Source: Azolla caroliniana (Eukaryota > Polypodiophyta). From it: 64,000 nt of DNA. The stretch is from positions 9,300,001-9,364,000 of the forward strand of contig JBHGNT010000020.1 of NCBI GenBank assembly GCA_043228905.1, read 5' to 3'. The notes beneath the pieces are model-generated. The model ran no database searches. It saw only the letters and a program-made list of their open reading frames with translations, and was not told the DNA's origin. Positions within the stretch are counted from its first letter, which is position 1, and the number at the start of each line of letters is the position of its first letter. Positions 21,901-30,835 of the stretch are shown one piece after another. A program made the translations under genes and the position numbers.

Positions 21901-22391
21901 CTTCCAGCTATATGTTTTCCCTTGGTAGCGTGGCTGTTGTGTGGAGCAGCAAAAAGCAGCCAACAGTGGCTCTATCGAGCACTGAGGCTGAGTATCGGGG
22001 CGCTACCGTTGCCACTTGTGAAGCCATTTGGCTTCAGCGACTGTTGCAAGACCTGCGGATTGAGGTGCCGACCCCGATCCTGATCTACTGCGACAACATA
22101 AGCAGCATGCAGCTCGCCAAGAATCCTGTATTTCATCCTCGCACAAAGCACATCGAAGTGCATTACCACTTCGTGCGTGAGCGTGTCCTGAGCGGTGAAG
22201 TTGAACTTTGGTATGTTCATACGGATCGTTGCCGACATCTTCACCAAACCGCTTGGATCGGACAAGTTGCAGCACTTCACCGAAATGCTTGGTGTTCAGC
22301 ATCTCGACATGCCACACTTGAGGGGGAGAACGTGCAAAGACACCAGAACGGGCAAAGGCAAAGAGACTTCTGATTGCGCCGGTGAGGGAAG
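18983..22391 (+). pseudogene. pol of element B (protease to RNase H)
   Basis: Domains in order: retropepsin at about 19050, where the catalytic DSGAS reads DFGAS; the pre-integrase motif LWHKRISHVNYRRLQDL; the integrase core (FIDDYSQHTWIYL to AERKNRSLVDAA); RT (20496-21338, DVKNSFLQGDLEEEVF, YGLKQASRAWNAKI); YVDD at about 21372-21383; RNase H (21792-22290, SSTEAEYRGA). Stops or frameshifts occur near 19660, 20050, 20098, 20213, 21336, 21657 and 22225. The frame passes the RNase H end into an extension that is interrupted by the solo LTR at 22392. Confidence 0.9.
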
Positions 22392-23036
22392 TGTTAGGAA
22401 ACAGGTCCCTCCAGATGGGAAGTGAGAAGAAGAACAGTACTGATGGGAAACCGGATGAGGAGTTCGGCCTCGGCCGAAACCGGATGAGGAGTACCCGACT
22501 ACGGAAGACACGGTGAGAACCGGATGACATGTGCCCGGCAAGCGCCGGATGATGCAAGCACGGTGAGGAGTGCTCACCGGATGAAGGGACATGTTCGTAA
22601 ATATGTTTCTGAGAGTCCATTGGGGCTATATTTGTAAATAGCTGAAAAGTCATATTAGTATAAATTTGACTTAGGGCAAACTTTATGTTGGTAATGCGTG
22701 GTCATTTCTTGTTGGTGCAAGATTTGAGAGCGTAATTGTGTACAGAGAGAGAGAGAGAGAGGAAGAGGTCGTTGCCTCTGTTGTAACCGTCGCCTATGGC
22801 GAAGATAGAAAGCTCAAGGTTGTTGCCTCCGTGCTTTACTGTTGTACATTGTAACATAATGATAGTTTGCAGCCTGTGGGCTGCCGTGGTTTTTCCCTAG
22901 TTTGGGTTTGCCACGGAAACATCCTGTGTACTCTTCTCTTCACTGTGTCGTGCATTCAGTATCCGTTTTTTGTGTTTGATCCTAGCCTCGGTTGTGGCCG
23001 AGCGTTGTTCATCCGGAGCATGTGTTCCTCCTGTCA
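22392..23036 (+). mobile_element. Solo LTR, family T (645 bases)
   Basis: TGTTAGGAAACAGGTCCCTCC...TCCTCCTGTCA, with a perfect target duplication GGAAG (22387-22391 and 23037-23041). The U3 part has repeated CCGGATGA motifs. TATA-like tagtataaatttgac lies near 22657, a GAGA tract at about 22746-22761 and the conserved TTTTTCCCTAGTTTGGG block near 22890. Its insertion split the pol extension of element B. Confidence 0.92.
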
Positions 23037-23580
23037 GGAAGAACCGATAAAGGGAGAGACAAGAAGAAGAAAGGAGCCGAGTCGACAAAGGAAGTTGACA
23101 CATCCGAACAAGTCGGAACAAGCGGCAGCGGAGGTAGAGTCAAGAAGGACAGAGCCGACCGGAAGAGGAAGGCCAAGACCCAGACCTGGTCCGATGTGGT
23201 GAAGGGTCTGGAACTGGAAGATGAATCGGGAGCAACCGATTCGGACAAGAGCTGGAACGAATAAGAGACAACCGATTTGGTTCTACAGAAGGATTCGAAA
23301 GAATCGGATCAATTCAAGGCCAAGAGGACGAGAAGGCAGCAAAAGTCGACGTCGACACGAAGGGATCGGCGAATCGGCAAAAGCCAAAGTCACAACAGCG
23401 AGGGAGTTGAATTAGGCCTGTTGAGCAGACAAGCCGACCAAGGAAGTGGAGGTGCGCAGGAATAGAAGGGTCGCGGCAAACGGGACCGCACTGGACGAGG
23501 AGCGCGAGCGAGGCGGAGTGACACTAGAAGGAGCCAGGTGGAAGGACCGGCTACCATGGAGACTGATACTACGATCTGAC
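23037..23580 (+). pseudogene. Charged C-terminal pol extension of element B
   Basis: Downstream of RNase H the frame continues (after removing the solo LTR) with a Lys/Glu/Asp-rich stretch. It includes KTQTWSDVVKGLELEDE and then a stop at about 23262. Basic Lys/Arg/Gln/Ser-rich readings follow. The same TWSNVVKGL-type segment occurs at about 29180 in element F, and the TEDELETANS segment is shared by F and A1. The conservation suggests a real extension. I do not recognise a known domain. Confidence 0.6.
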
Positions 23581-23585
23581 CTCAA

Positions 23586-23623
23586 GTTGAGCTTGAGGGG
23601 GAGTGTTGAGCGGCAAGCTCAAC
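23586..23623 (+). promoter_or_regulatory. Polypurine tract of B inside an inverted repeat
   Basis: GTTGAGCTTG (23586-23595), then AGGGGGAG, then the LTR start, then CAAGCTCAAC (23614-23623). The two decamers are perfect reverse complements, so the plus-strand primer site sits in the loop of a potential RNA hairpin. Confidence 0.85.
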
Positions 23624-23987
23624 CGGATCCGGATCGGCATCCAAAAGGATGAACCGGTGAGCAAGTGAGCCGGTGAGCTGGGGAGCTGGTTAGCTGGATC
23701 AAGCAGTAACCGGAAGCCAAGTAGCAACTAGTCTACTAGGGAGTTAATATCTCCTAGTTAGTGTCAGACGCTCGTGTGAGCATTGAAGTACACAGTACTT
23801 CTGTCAGTCCGTATGGACTTGTATAAAAGTGCTCATTGAGCACATCCTATGTACAGATTGAGTAGTATTTTTTAATTGAGTTTCTGTATGTTCTATCTCT
23901 GTCTCTCCCGCGTACTGTTAAGCTCTCCATTAAACTTGTTTTCTGTTTTCTGTTTTCGATTGCTTCCGGACGCTATTTGTTTCTACA
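23604..23987 (+). repeat. 3' LTR of element B
   Basis: 384 bases, TGTTGAGCGGC...TTTGTTTCTACA. It has a TATA-like cttgtataaaagtg near 23820 and a pyrimidine-rich leader (ctctgtctctcccgcg). The right neighbour is the end of another LTR (element E), so B appears to have integrated into it. A target duplication cannot be tested because the left end is missing. Confidence 0.92.
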
Positions 23988-24949
23988 TTTTTCTTCTGTC
24001 ATATTCTTTGTGTTATTTGCCGAACACATAACCTACAAGTCCTTACTTACTTCTGCGCATTCATTCCATCAAGTGGTATTAGAGCGACTTGTTCAATGAC
24101 AATGAAAGCAACATAGGAAGCTGAAAAAGAAGACAAGGTCAAAAAAATAAATCTCACTTTCAAAAAGGAACATGGCTTCAACATCCGGAACAGGAGTTGA
24201 AATCCGAAAGTTCGATGGCAAAATTTTTGCTTTCTAGGATGTGCTGATCATTATAAGACAAGTAGAAGCCATTTGACATAACGAAAAGCCCGCTTCGATG
24301 ACAACCGAAAAATGAAGATCCATAGACGAAATCGCGCGATCCACCATCCGAATGCACCTGGCCAAAAATGCCTACTTCAGCATGGCCAAGGAGACAACAA
24401 CTTTCTCGTTATGGGAGAAGTTGCATGCAATGTACGAAAAGATGTCCTCCTCATCGGAACTCATATTGATTCGACATCTATTCCATATGAAGATTAGAGA
24501 GTCGAATCCTGCAACCTCCCACATCAACACCTTCAGTCGGGTGTTATCTGAACTCTCCTTGCAAGGGATTAACTTCAAAGAAGAAGTTTAAAGCCTTTGC
24601 CCTCCTATCGAGCTTGCCGACAAGTTGGGAGGTATTCTGCACGACATTTGCCAATAGCCGTCCGATCCTAAATCTAGATGAGACGATCGGCCAAGTCCTC
24701 ACCGAGGATATTCGGCGAAAATTGATGGGACTCACCATCGACGAATCAGCAGAAGCCCACCACTCGATTGAGACAATCGACCGACCGAGTCGATCAGGAG
24801 AACAAGCCAATAGAACCGGTCAAAATCATAGTCGATAAAAACAAGGGGTGACCGGTCGAAGTTGAGAACGAGGCAATCAGGCGAATTCTGCACCCACTGC
24901 AGAAAAGCCGGTCACAATGTTTTTGATTGTTGGTCGATCAAGAGGTGAG
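23988..24949 (+). mobile_element. Copia fragment E (LTR end, primer-binding site, gag)
   Basis: 23988-24071 is the tail of an LTR ending CCATCA. After two bases comes TGGTATTAGAGC (24074-24085), the iMet primer-binding site with one C-to-T change. The gag reading begins MASTSGTGVEIRKFDG at 24171. It contains LWEKLHAMYEKM, TSHINTFSRVLSEL, LLSSLPTSWEVF and a CCHC-like knuckle at about 24887-24931. A TGG-to-TAG change after KIFAF and several frame breaks inactivate it. The gag is unlike those of A1 and B, so this is another copia family. Confidence 0.8.
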
Positions 24950-26468
24950 AGATTTCGGCGACGGTGATCAACCGGGTCCTCCGCCGTCCCGACACCCGAC
25001 CGCCTTGCCGACTCCTACCGACCTCGATCCGTCGACTTCCAGGAGCTCGCCTCTGCGGCTATCCTCGTTGACCTTTCTCGACTTCGTCTTCCATTCCGAG
25101 CATGCTCGTCCTTCCCACATGAACCGCCGTAGCCTCCCATCCTATCCGTCGCACGTCTGCGAGCCGTCGGCTCCATCCGATCCACCATATCTTACGCTTG
25201 CACCTTCTTCCTCGATCAGTCCTCCCAAACACTGTTGCCACTCCCGACCCCTCCTTCGGTCCCTTTATATATGCCCGTTCCGGGCCGGACGTCCTCCTCT
25301 TTGTATGTGCCCGCTCCAGGCCACGCCTCCTCACGGCCACCACCCATCTCTCCGGTCTTATGTTCGCACTCGAGCGCAACCGTCGTAGTCTCCAGCACCG
25401 GTGTCGAGGGATCTCTCCTCGTCAACTACAATCTTCCTCATCGTCGTCTCAATCACCCACCTTTCCACTACCGCCTTCCGTCTCTCGGGTCTTACGTGGG
25501 CCCTCGTGGCCAACCGCCGGAGTCTCAAGAATCAGTGTGGGCAAGGTCCCGGCACCATCGCTTGTCATGTCCGTAGCCACCTCCACCCGGACGTCGTTGT
25601 CCGTGGCTACCCCGTCTCTGATCGCGCAAGCCTCGATTACGCTTGCTTCCTCCCCATTTGATGTTTCAAGCAATCGTACCCCGAAACTTCCGCCCACTCT
25701 CGAAGTGGCGCTCCCCGCTCCGTAGTCTCCGGCCTCATCCATGGCCATCTCCTTTCCGCAAGACGAGAGGGTCGCTTGCTCCGCACCCTCTCCCACATTG
25801 TCGTCGTTGCACGCTCTTTTGGCCTTCGCATAGGCCTCGTTATCCACGCATAGGGAGGCTTCTTTCTCCGCATCCTCCGATCCTCTCGAGCCCGACTCCA
25901 TAATAAACCCTTCTTCGGCTTCGATCTTCGACTTCACGATCTTGTACACCTCCCCTACCAACGCCTCTAGGTCGTACTCCTCCGATCCATCACGTGTCAA
26001 GCTCTCCTCCGGCGGTAGTGCAAAGTCACTCACCACCCTCTCTTCTCCGCCGCTTGTGGGCCGTGTTGTGGCCGATTGCTTCTCATCATGTTGCCGGCAT
26101 ACCCACTCCGGTTTCGTGTACCCGTACGCCTCCAATAGAGTTCCCTCAAAGGACTCCCACGACTCGTGAGCTCCTCGAAGCTCCGTGACCTCTTTGTGTG
26201 TCAATATGATCTCCACTCGAAAAATATATTCTAGCCTCATTACTTCATCCACGCCCCTCTTCGTCATCTAGGCATTGTACGCTTCTAAGAATCTCGGGAC
26301 ATTGTCCCCGTTGAACCGGCTGACTCGATCGACCACCCTCTTGAAGGCTTGTTGAGCCACATCTCGCCTCGCCTTCTTTCGTCCGGCATCCATCACAATC
26401 TTCGCCATTATCTTCGCGAAGTCGAAGTCTTTGTCTTCCATCTCTATCCTCCCTTGCTGCCTCTTCAC
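24950..26468 (-). pseudogene. Retroelement gag (element G), antisense
   Basis: On the minus strand from 26468: a basic start (MKRQQGRIEMEDKDFDFAKI), then VDRVSRFNGDNVPRFLEAYN, a stop at 26270-26268, and in the same frame MTKRGVDEVMRLEYIF, HKEVTELRGAHESWESFEG and LLEAYGYTKPEW. This is the layout of a plant LTR-element gag. It is followed by a long acidic, Ser/Glu/Ala-rich region to 25449 and then frame-broken sequence to about 24950. No protease or pol follows. It begins 18 bases from the LTR at 26487-27300. Lineage is uncertain; gypsy-type is my best guess. Confidence 0.6.
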
Positions 26469-26486
26469 GTCAGGTTCACCAAATTA

Positions 26487-27300
26487 TGTCGGGGAAATCC
26501 GCGAGTCCGTGTAGGATCCTAGGCGGGACCACAGGGTCTTGGACTAGGGAGTAGAGGAGAAATGGGAGCTTCGCTCAAGAGCAGAGGAGAAAGAATAAGA
26601 CATTAATATTGAACAAGAAATAGATGGAGGCAAGATACACAAACAAATTATATTAAGAATCCGTAAATGATTACAACCATGGCCGCATATGCCAAACCAA
26701 ACGACTACAAGAAACCCTAACCGGATAGGTAAAGAAGAAGAAGAAGAATGAATCAAACCCTAAAACGAGATCCTAAAACCCCAAACCCTAAAACGAAATA
26801 GGGATCATTAAAACCCTAATGGTCTACCCCGAAACAACAAAATGGCGACTCCCCAAAGAAAACCCCAAAAGTGGAAGCCCCTCCTCACTCAAAATAGGCA
26901 ACCCCTTCACAAGAGACCCCTCACTCCCTTTTATAGTAGTAAGGGGTGAGGCACATTACAAAAGGAGAGATCAAATCACCTTCTTTCAATGGGGAATATT
27001 TTTCCTTTATCTTAAATCGGTGGGCCTTTAACTCTCTCTTCTCTCACATTCACACTCAATGCCCACTACTCCCTACACCCATTCTTCATGTACTTTCCTC
27101 TAGTCTACAAAGTGCACATCACCTTTATGCCTCTATGAACCTCATGGTGCACCTTTAGCACCTTAGATTATTACCCTTCCCCTTACATTTTGTTATCTTA
27201 TTCTCATTATACAAATTTACAAGTGCATGTGCAATGTTGCACATCCCCATTTTATTTGTCCCACCCGAGTTTCTCACTGTAGCCGGAAATTTTCACGACA
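26487..27300 (-). mobile_element. LTR of element G (814 bases)
   Basis: On the minus strand TGTCGTGAAAATTTCC (27300) to CGGATTTCCCCGACA (26487), with inverted ends. The TATA is CTATAAAAGGGAG on the minus strand (about 26935). The next internal bases, TAATTTGGTGAACCTGACG, are where a primer-binding site would be, but they do not match the iMet type. It is homologous to the solo LTR at 9935-10686. The right flank (27301) continues into a copia pol reading. Confidence 0.8.
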
Positions 27301-28791
27301 ACGGTTTCCGCGTAAAGAAAAAGGGAAGAAGAAAATGTCGGAATACGATTTCGGCAATGTCGAGTCAGGTTGGAGCAAATCTAACTTCGGCCCAATCGAG
27401 AAGGAACCTCCACGAAAGAGGTCGAAATCAACTGAAAAGGTCATGAAATTGGGTAATCACGAATTACGCCGATCTACCCGCCTGAAGAACCCCGTAAAAA
27501 GATACGAGTATAATGAATACATGGTGCACCATTACGCGTACATGACACGAGTGGCGGAAGTGCATGAGCCGGAGAGCTACGCAGAAGCGGCGAAAGATAC
27601 AAATTGGCATGCCGAGATGGAGGAAGAGATGCGCGCTTTATCGGACAACGAGACTTGGGATCTGGTTGACGCACGTAAAGGTGTTAAGCCGATCAAATGC
27701 AAATGGGTGTTTAAGGTGAAATACAACACCGACGGCTCGGTCAACAGATATAAGGCCCATTTGGTTGCGAAAGGCTATGCGTAGAAACACATCGTCGATT
27801 ACGATGAGACCTTCGCACCAGTCGCAAAGATGACTACCGTGCGAGTTCTGCTAGCCGTAACAGCGGCGATGGGGTGGCATCTACATCAGATGGATGTAAA
27901 GAATGCCTCTTGCAAGGTGATCTTGAGGAATAGGTGTACATGGTACAGCCCCTCGGATTTCTATCCAAACAGAACACTTCGGCAATCTGCAGATTGAAGA
28001 AGGCATTATACGGACTTAAACAACCCCCGTGAGCTTGGAACGCAAAGATTACGCAAGAGTTGCATAGAATGGGGTTTACGACGTCCAAGTCAGACTCTTC
28101 ATTATATGTTCGGTAAGGTCGACATGGATCAGTTTGTCTTTTACTTTATGTTGATGATTTAGTCATCGCCGGTGCCGACCTGGAAGAAATCAATCATGTC
28201 AAGTCTCAACTTGTGACACCTTTCGAAATGAAGGATCTTGGAGACCTTCATTACTTTCTCGGAATTAGGTGATCCGCTCCCCCGAAGGCATATTAATAAG
28301 CCAACGTCATTACGCACTGAACATACTTTTCAAGTTTAGGATGGCAGATTGTAAGCCCATCTCGACCCCTCTGGATAGAAATGTAAAGCTTCACCGAGAT
28401 TCGGGAAAGGCATGCGACCCAACACGGTTCTGACAAATCGTCGGAAGCCTCATCTACTTGACGATCACTCATCTAGATCTCAGTTACCCGTTTGGCTTGA
28501 TCAGTCAATTTATGTCGCAACCCACGGCTGAACACTTTCAGTACGCTCAAAGGATATTAAGATATGTCAACAACACGAAAGACATGGCATTGCTATATCG
28601 GGCAAGCGTAGCCGAACAATAAGTGGGCTACACGGATGTCGATTGGGCCAAAAATGCCCATGATCGTAGATCCACATCCGGATATGCATTCTCATTGGGA
28701 AGTGCAGCGATCATGTGGAGCAGTAAGAAGCAGTCGACAGTAGCGTTGTCGAGCACAGAGGCCGAATATCAAGGGGCGATTGTCGCTACGT
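27301..28791 (+). pseudogene. Copia RT and RNase H of element F
   Basis: From the basic RKEKGKKKM-like linker through RRSTRLKNPVKRYEYNEY, EMRALSDNETWDLVD and WVFKVKYNTDGSVNRYKA to AKGYA, then an in-frame TAG at 27782. It continues with the [19 protein letters not shown] region, the DVKNASCK-type break, an intact YVDD (near 28150) and RNase H to SSTEAEYQGAIVAT. Stops sit at the same places as in A1 (after KGYA) and close to those in A1 and B (just before LLYVDD). The frame ends at 28791, where an LTR-like insertion starts TGTCATGAAG. Confidence 0.85.
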
Positions 28792-29090
28792 TGTCATGAA
28801 GATTTTCGGCAATGGTGTGAAAATCACATAAAACTATAAAAGGATGGAGGTCTTGAAGAGCTTTCGGATGCACTTTACTACATAAGAAACAGACATTTAA
28901 GTGTCAACTTATGTGGGTATGAAGTTTTGCAAAAAGAAAAAGAAAACTGTGAAATATCCCACATAGATAGGAAAGTTAAGGCCCTGGCTATATAAGCACA
29001 TTGAGATCCCTTATTTTTTCATTTGTGCTAAAAGCACTTTGGCCACTTTGTCTAGATGGATAAATGTGGCCAAATTCCCAAAAACCGATT
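28792..29090 (+). mobile_element. Probable partial LTR inserted in RNase H of element F
   Basis: Begins TGTCATGAAGATTTTC exactly where the RNase H frame stops. It holds a promoter-like pair: TCCCACATAG near 28957 and CTATATAAGCAC near 28990. The right border is unclear; F-type extension sequence is readable from about 29100. TGTCATG is also the start of the gypsy LTRs at 30365 and 60773, so a gypsy LTR fragment is likely. No target duplication was found. Confidence 0.45.
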
Positions 29091-29506
29091 GGCAATAAAA
29101 TGGAACTGGCAAGAAAGAGCCGAAGATAGCCGAACAAAGGGGAAATACAGGCAAGAAGGGCGTAAAGGCCAAGACCAAGACGTGGTCTAATGTTGTCAAG
29201 GGCCTGAAAACAGAAGACGAATTGGAGACAGCCAATTCGAGTGAAAGTGGAATTGAATAGGTAGTGACCGATTCAATCGAAATGTTCAATTCGGACATGT
29301 TGAATCAAGTAAGGGCCAAGCGAAGGAAAGGGCAGTGGAAGAGGCGCCAACACTACGACAACAAGGGAGCTGACAAGGGCCACGTGAGCAGACAAGCCGA
29401 CCAGAAGGGTCGTAGCACGCAAAATCGAACGGGTCAAGGAGCGTGAGTGAGGCGTGAAGCCAGGAGAGGCTGGAGCGAAGATCCGGAAAAGCAGATGGAA
29501 CCTCAA
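29091..29506 (+). pseudogene. Charged C-terminal pol extension of element F
   Basis: Reads VKAKTKTWSNVVKGLKTEDE then LETANSSESGIE and a stop at about 29260. It continues as SIEMFNSDMLNQVRAKRRKG and a basic Gln/Arg-rich tail. The SDTLNQPRPKRKKR part of A1 (minus strand, about 5430) aligns with SDMLNQVRAKRRKG here. Acidic first, basic second, no recognised domain. Confidence 0.6.
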
Positions 29507-29544
29507 GTTGAGCTTGAGGGGGAGTGTTGAGAGACAAGCTCAAC
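29507..29544 (+). promoter_or_regulatory. Polypurine tract of F inside an inverted repeat
   Basis: GTTGAGCTTG (29507-29516), AGGGGGAG, LTR start, CAAGCTCAAC (29535-29544). The structure matches the ones in A1 and B. Confidence 0.85.
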
Positions 29545-29892
29545 ATTGGGTGTGTAACCCAGTGCATAGACTGGGTGCGTAAAACCGTACGCACAATATG
29601 GTCGTGGCGGTGTGTAAACCAAGAGGTTGTTAGAATGTTATTCCTCATAAGGAATAATTTAGGGAGTAAGTGTAGGATGCTTATTTATGAGCAGTCAAGT
29701 ACTATAAGTACTTGTGTTAGCCCAATAGTCAGGGCTTGTATAAAAGGTGCTCACTGAGCACGAAGTATGTACAGAGAACATACAGAGAATTATTTTTGAA
29801 TATAGTTTCGTTTTCTGCTCTCTCTGTCTCTCCCTCTCCTTCTCTATGATTTCTATGTTTTACCGAACTATCATACTTCCGAAGCGTGTACA
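29525..29892 (+). repeat. 3' LTR of element F
   Basis: 368 bases, TGTTGAGAGACAAGC...GAAGCGTGTACA. It includes gcttgtataaaaggtgctcactgagcac near 29735 (TATA plus a short palindrome gtgctcac/gtgagcac-like), also present in the A1 and B LTRs. It is followed directly by a gypsy pol remnant. Confidence 0.85.
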
Positions 29893-30364
29893 TTGTGTCT
29901 TTCGCATACGCTTCCATACACGTATTCTTTTACATGAATCATTCATGCACAGATGGTTAGGACCATACAAGATCATAGCGTGCATTAGCTCAAACACATA
30001 CCGGTTGCGCCGAGTCGATAAATTGACGGAAACAGTTGCACATGTCTCACGGATTAGGCGCATACCTTCCCCAACTAAGAACCTCCACCCCGAAGACACC
30101 AACGAGGACTCCACGGGACCGTCGCAGCCATCGACACACCTGGATGTCTCCACAATCGAGGTGCAGGCACCTCCTTCACTCTGCATCAAACCATAGCCGC
30201 CCAGAACCGTTGCACCATCGACAGTGCCACAGTCAACATCCTTGATAGGCGTTGCACAATGTCTTCAGTAGTCAAAAGCCCAAAAGCCCTCGCTGCACAG
30301 TAGAGAAAAGGAAAGAAAAGAAAGTGACAAGTCCTAATCTATAATTTTTCCTAAACGGGGGAGG
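29893..30364 (+). pseudogene. Gypsy pol 3' end and polypurine tract (element K)
   Basis: WLGPYKIIACISSNTYRLRR and VSRIRRIPSPTKN form the integrase C-terminal tail of a Ty3-gypsy pol. Pro/Ser/Thr-rich sequence and a stop at 30194-30196 follow. A polypurine tract (acgggggagg) ends at 30364, directly before the LTR start TGTCATGTGTGGG. Upstream pol was lost at the junction with element F. Confidence 0.75.
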
Positions 30365-30529
30365 TGTCATGTGTGGGAACCAAACTAGATATTTTGGTCC
30401 CAAGAGGAACCAACAAACCTTGTAACTAACTAGGGTTAGATCCAAGAAACGGTGGGAAACCTTATAAATAGAGGTGCCTACCAAGAGACCAGGAGGGGAA
30501 AAGGAAACTTGAATTGTGCACATTACAAT
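30365..30529 (+). mobile_element. 3' LTR of element K (gypsy), possibly partial
   Basis: Starts TGTCATGTGTGGGAACC after the polypurine tract. TATA-like cttataaatagagg lies near 30463. The end is placed at CATTACA (about 30529) and is uncertain. The ORFs here are not genes. Confidence 0.6.
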
Positions 30530-30835
30530 ATTTTAAATTTTAAAATCTTTCATTTTTTTAAAATTTTAAATTTTTTAAAGAGGTTCCTAAAATGTGAGAA
30601 TAAGGTCTAAAAATGAAAACATTGTTTATAAATTGTTAAAACTTTAAAAATAATAAATAAATAATAATAAAAAACCATTAAACCATTCAAATTGCGGTTT
30701 TTGACTGTTGAAACTGAACTAAACCATTTAAAAAAACCTAAACCTGAACTGAACCGAAACCGAACTATTTAAACCGTTAAGCCGTAGTTTTGCGGTTCAG
30801 TTCAGAACCGTTGCCGATTGTTAGTTGTTACACAA
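30530..30835. other. AT-rich and AACCG-type degenerate repeats
   Basis: First an interrupted-palindrome run of ttttaaattttaaaat (30530-30590). Then a stretch with repeated gaaccgaaaccgaac and aaaccgttaa motifs (about 30710-30830), a simple degenerate repeat common in plant intergenic DNA. No gene seen. Confidence 0.5.

Larger units (their letters stand above)
17948..23987 (+). mobile_element. Ty1-copia element B, lacking its 5' LTR
   Basis: Starts at AGAGCGCGAGGGTTGAGAAC, the leader that in A1 directly follows the first bases of the primer-binding site. The 5' LTR and TGGTATC are missing. It runs through gag (18034), protease, integrase, RT, RNase H, a solo LTR insertion (22392-23036), the C-terminal extension, a polypurine tract and its 3' LTR (23604-23987). 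It is same-family as A1 and F by gag start, pol sequence, LTR and extension. Confidence 0.9.

Noticed and set aside
24927-26169. Long Pro/Ser-rich plus-strand ORFs
   Set aside because: They are antisense to the acidic gag region of element G, where GC-rich codons keep the opposite strand open.
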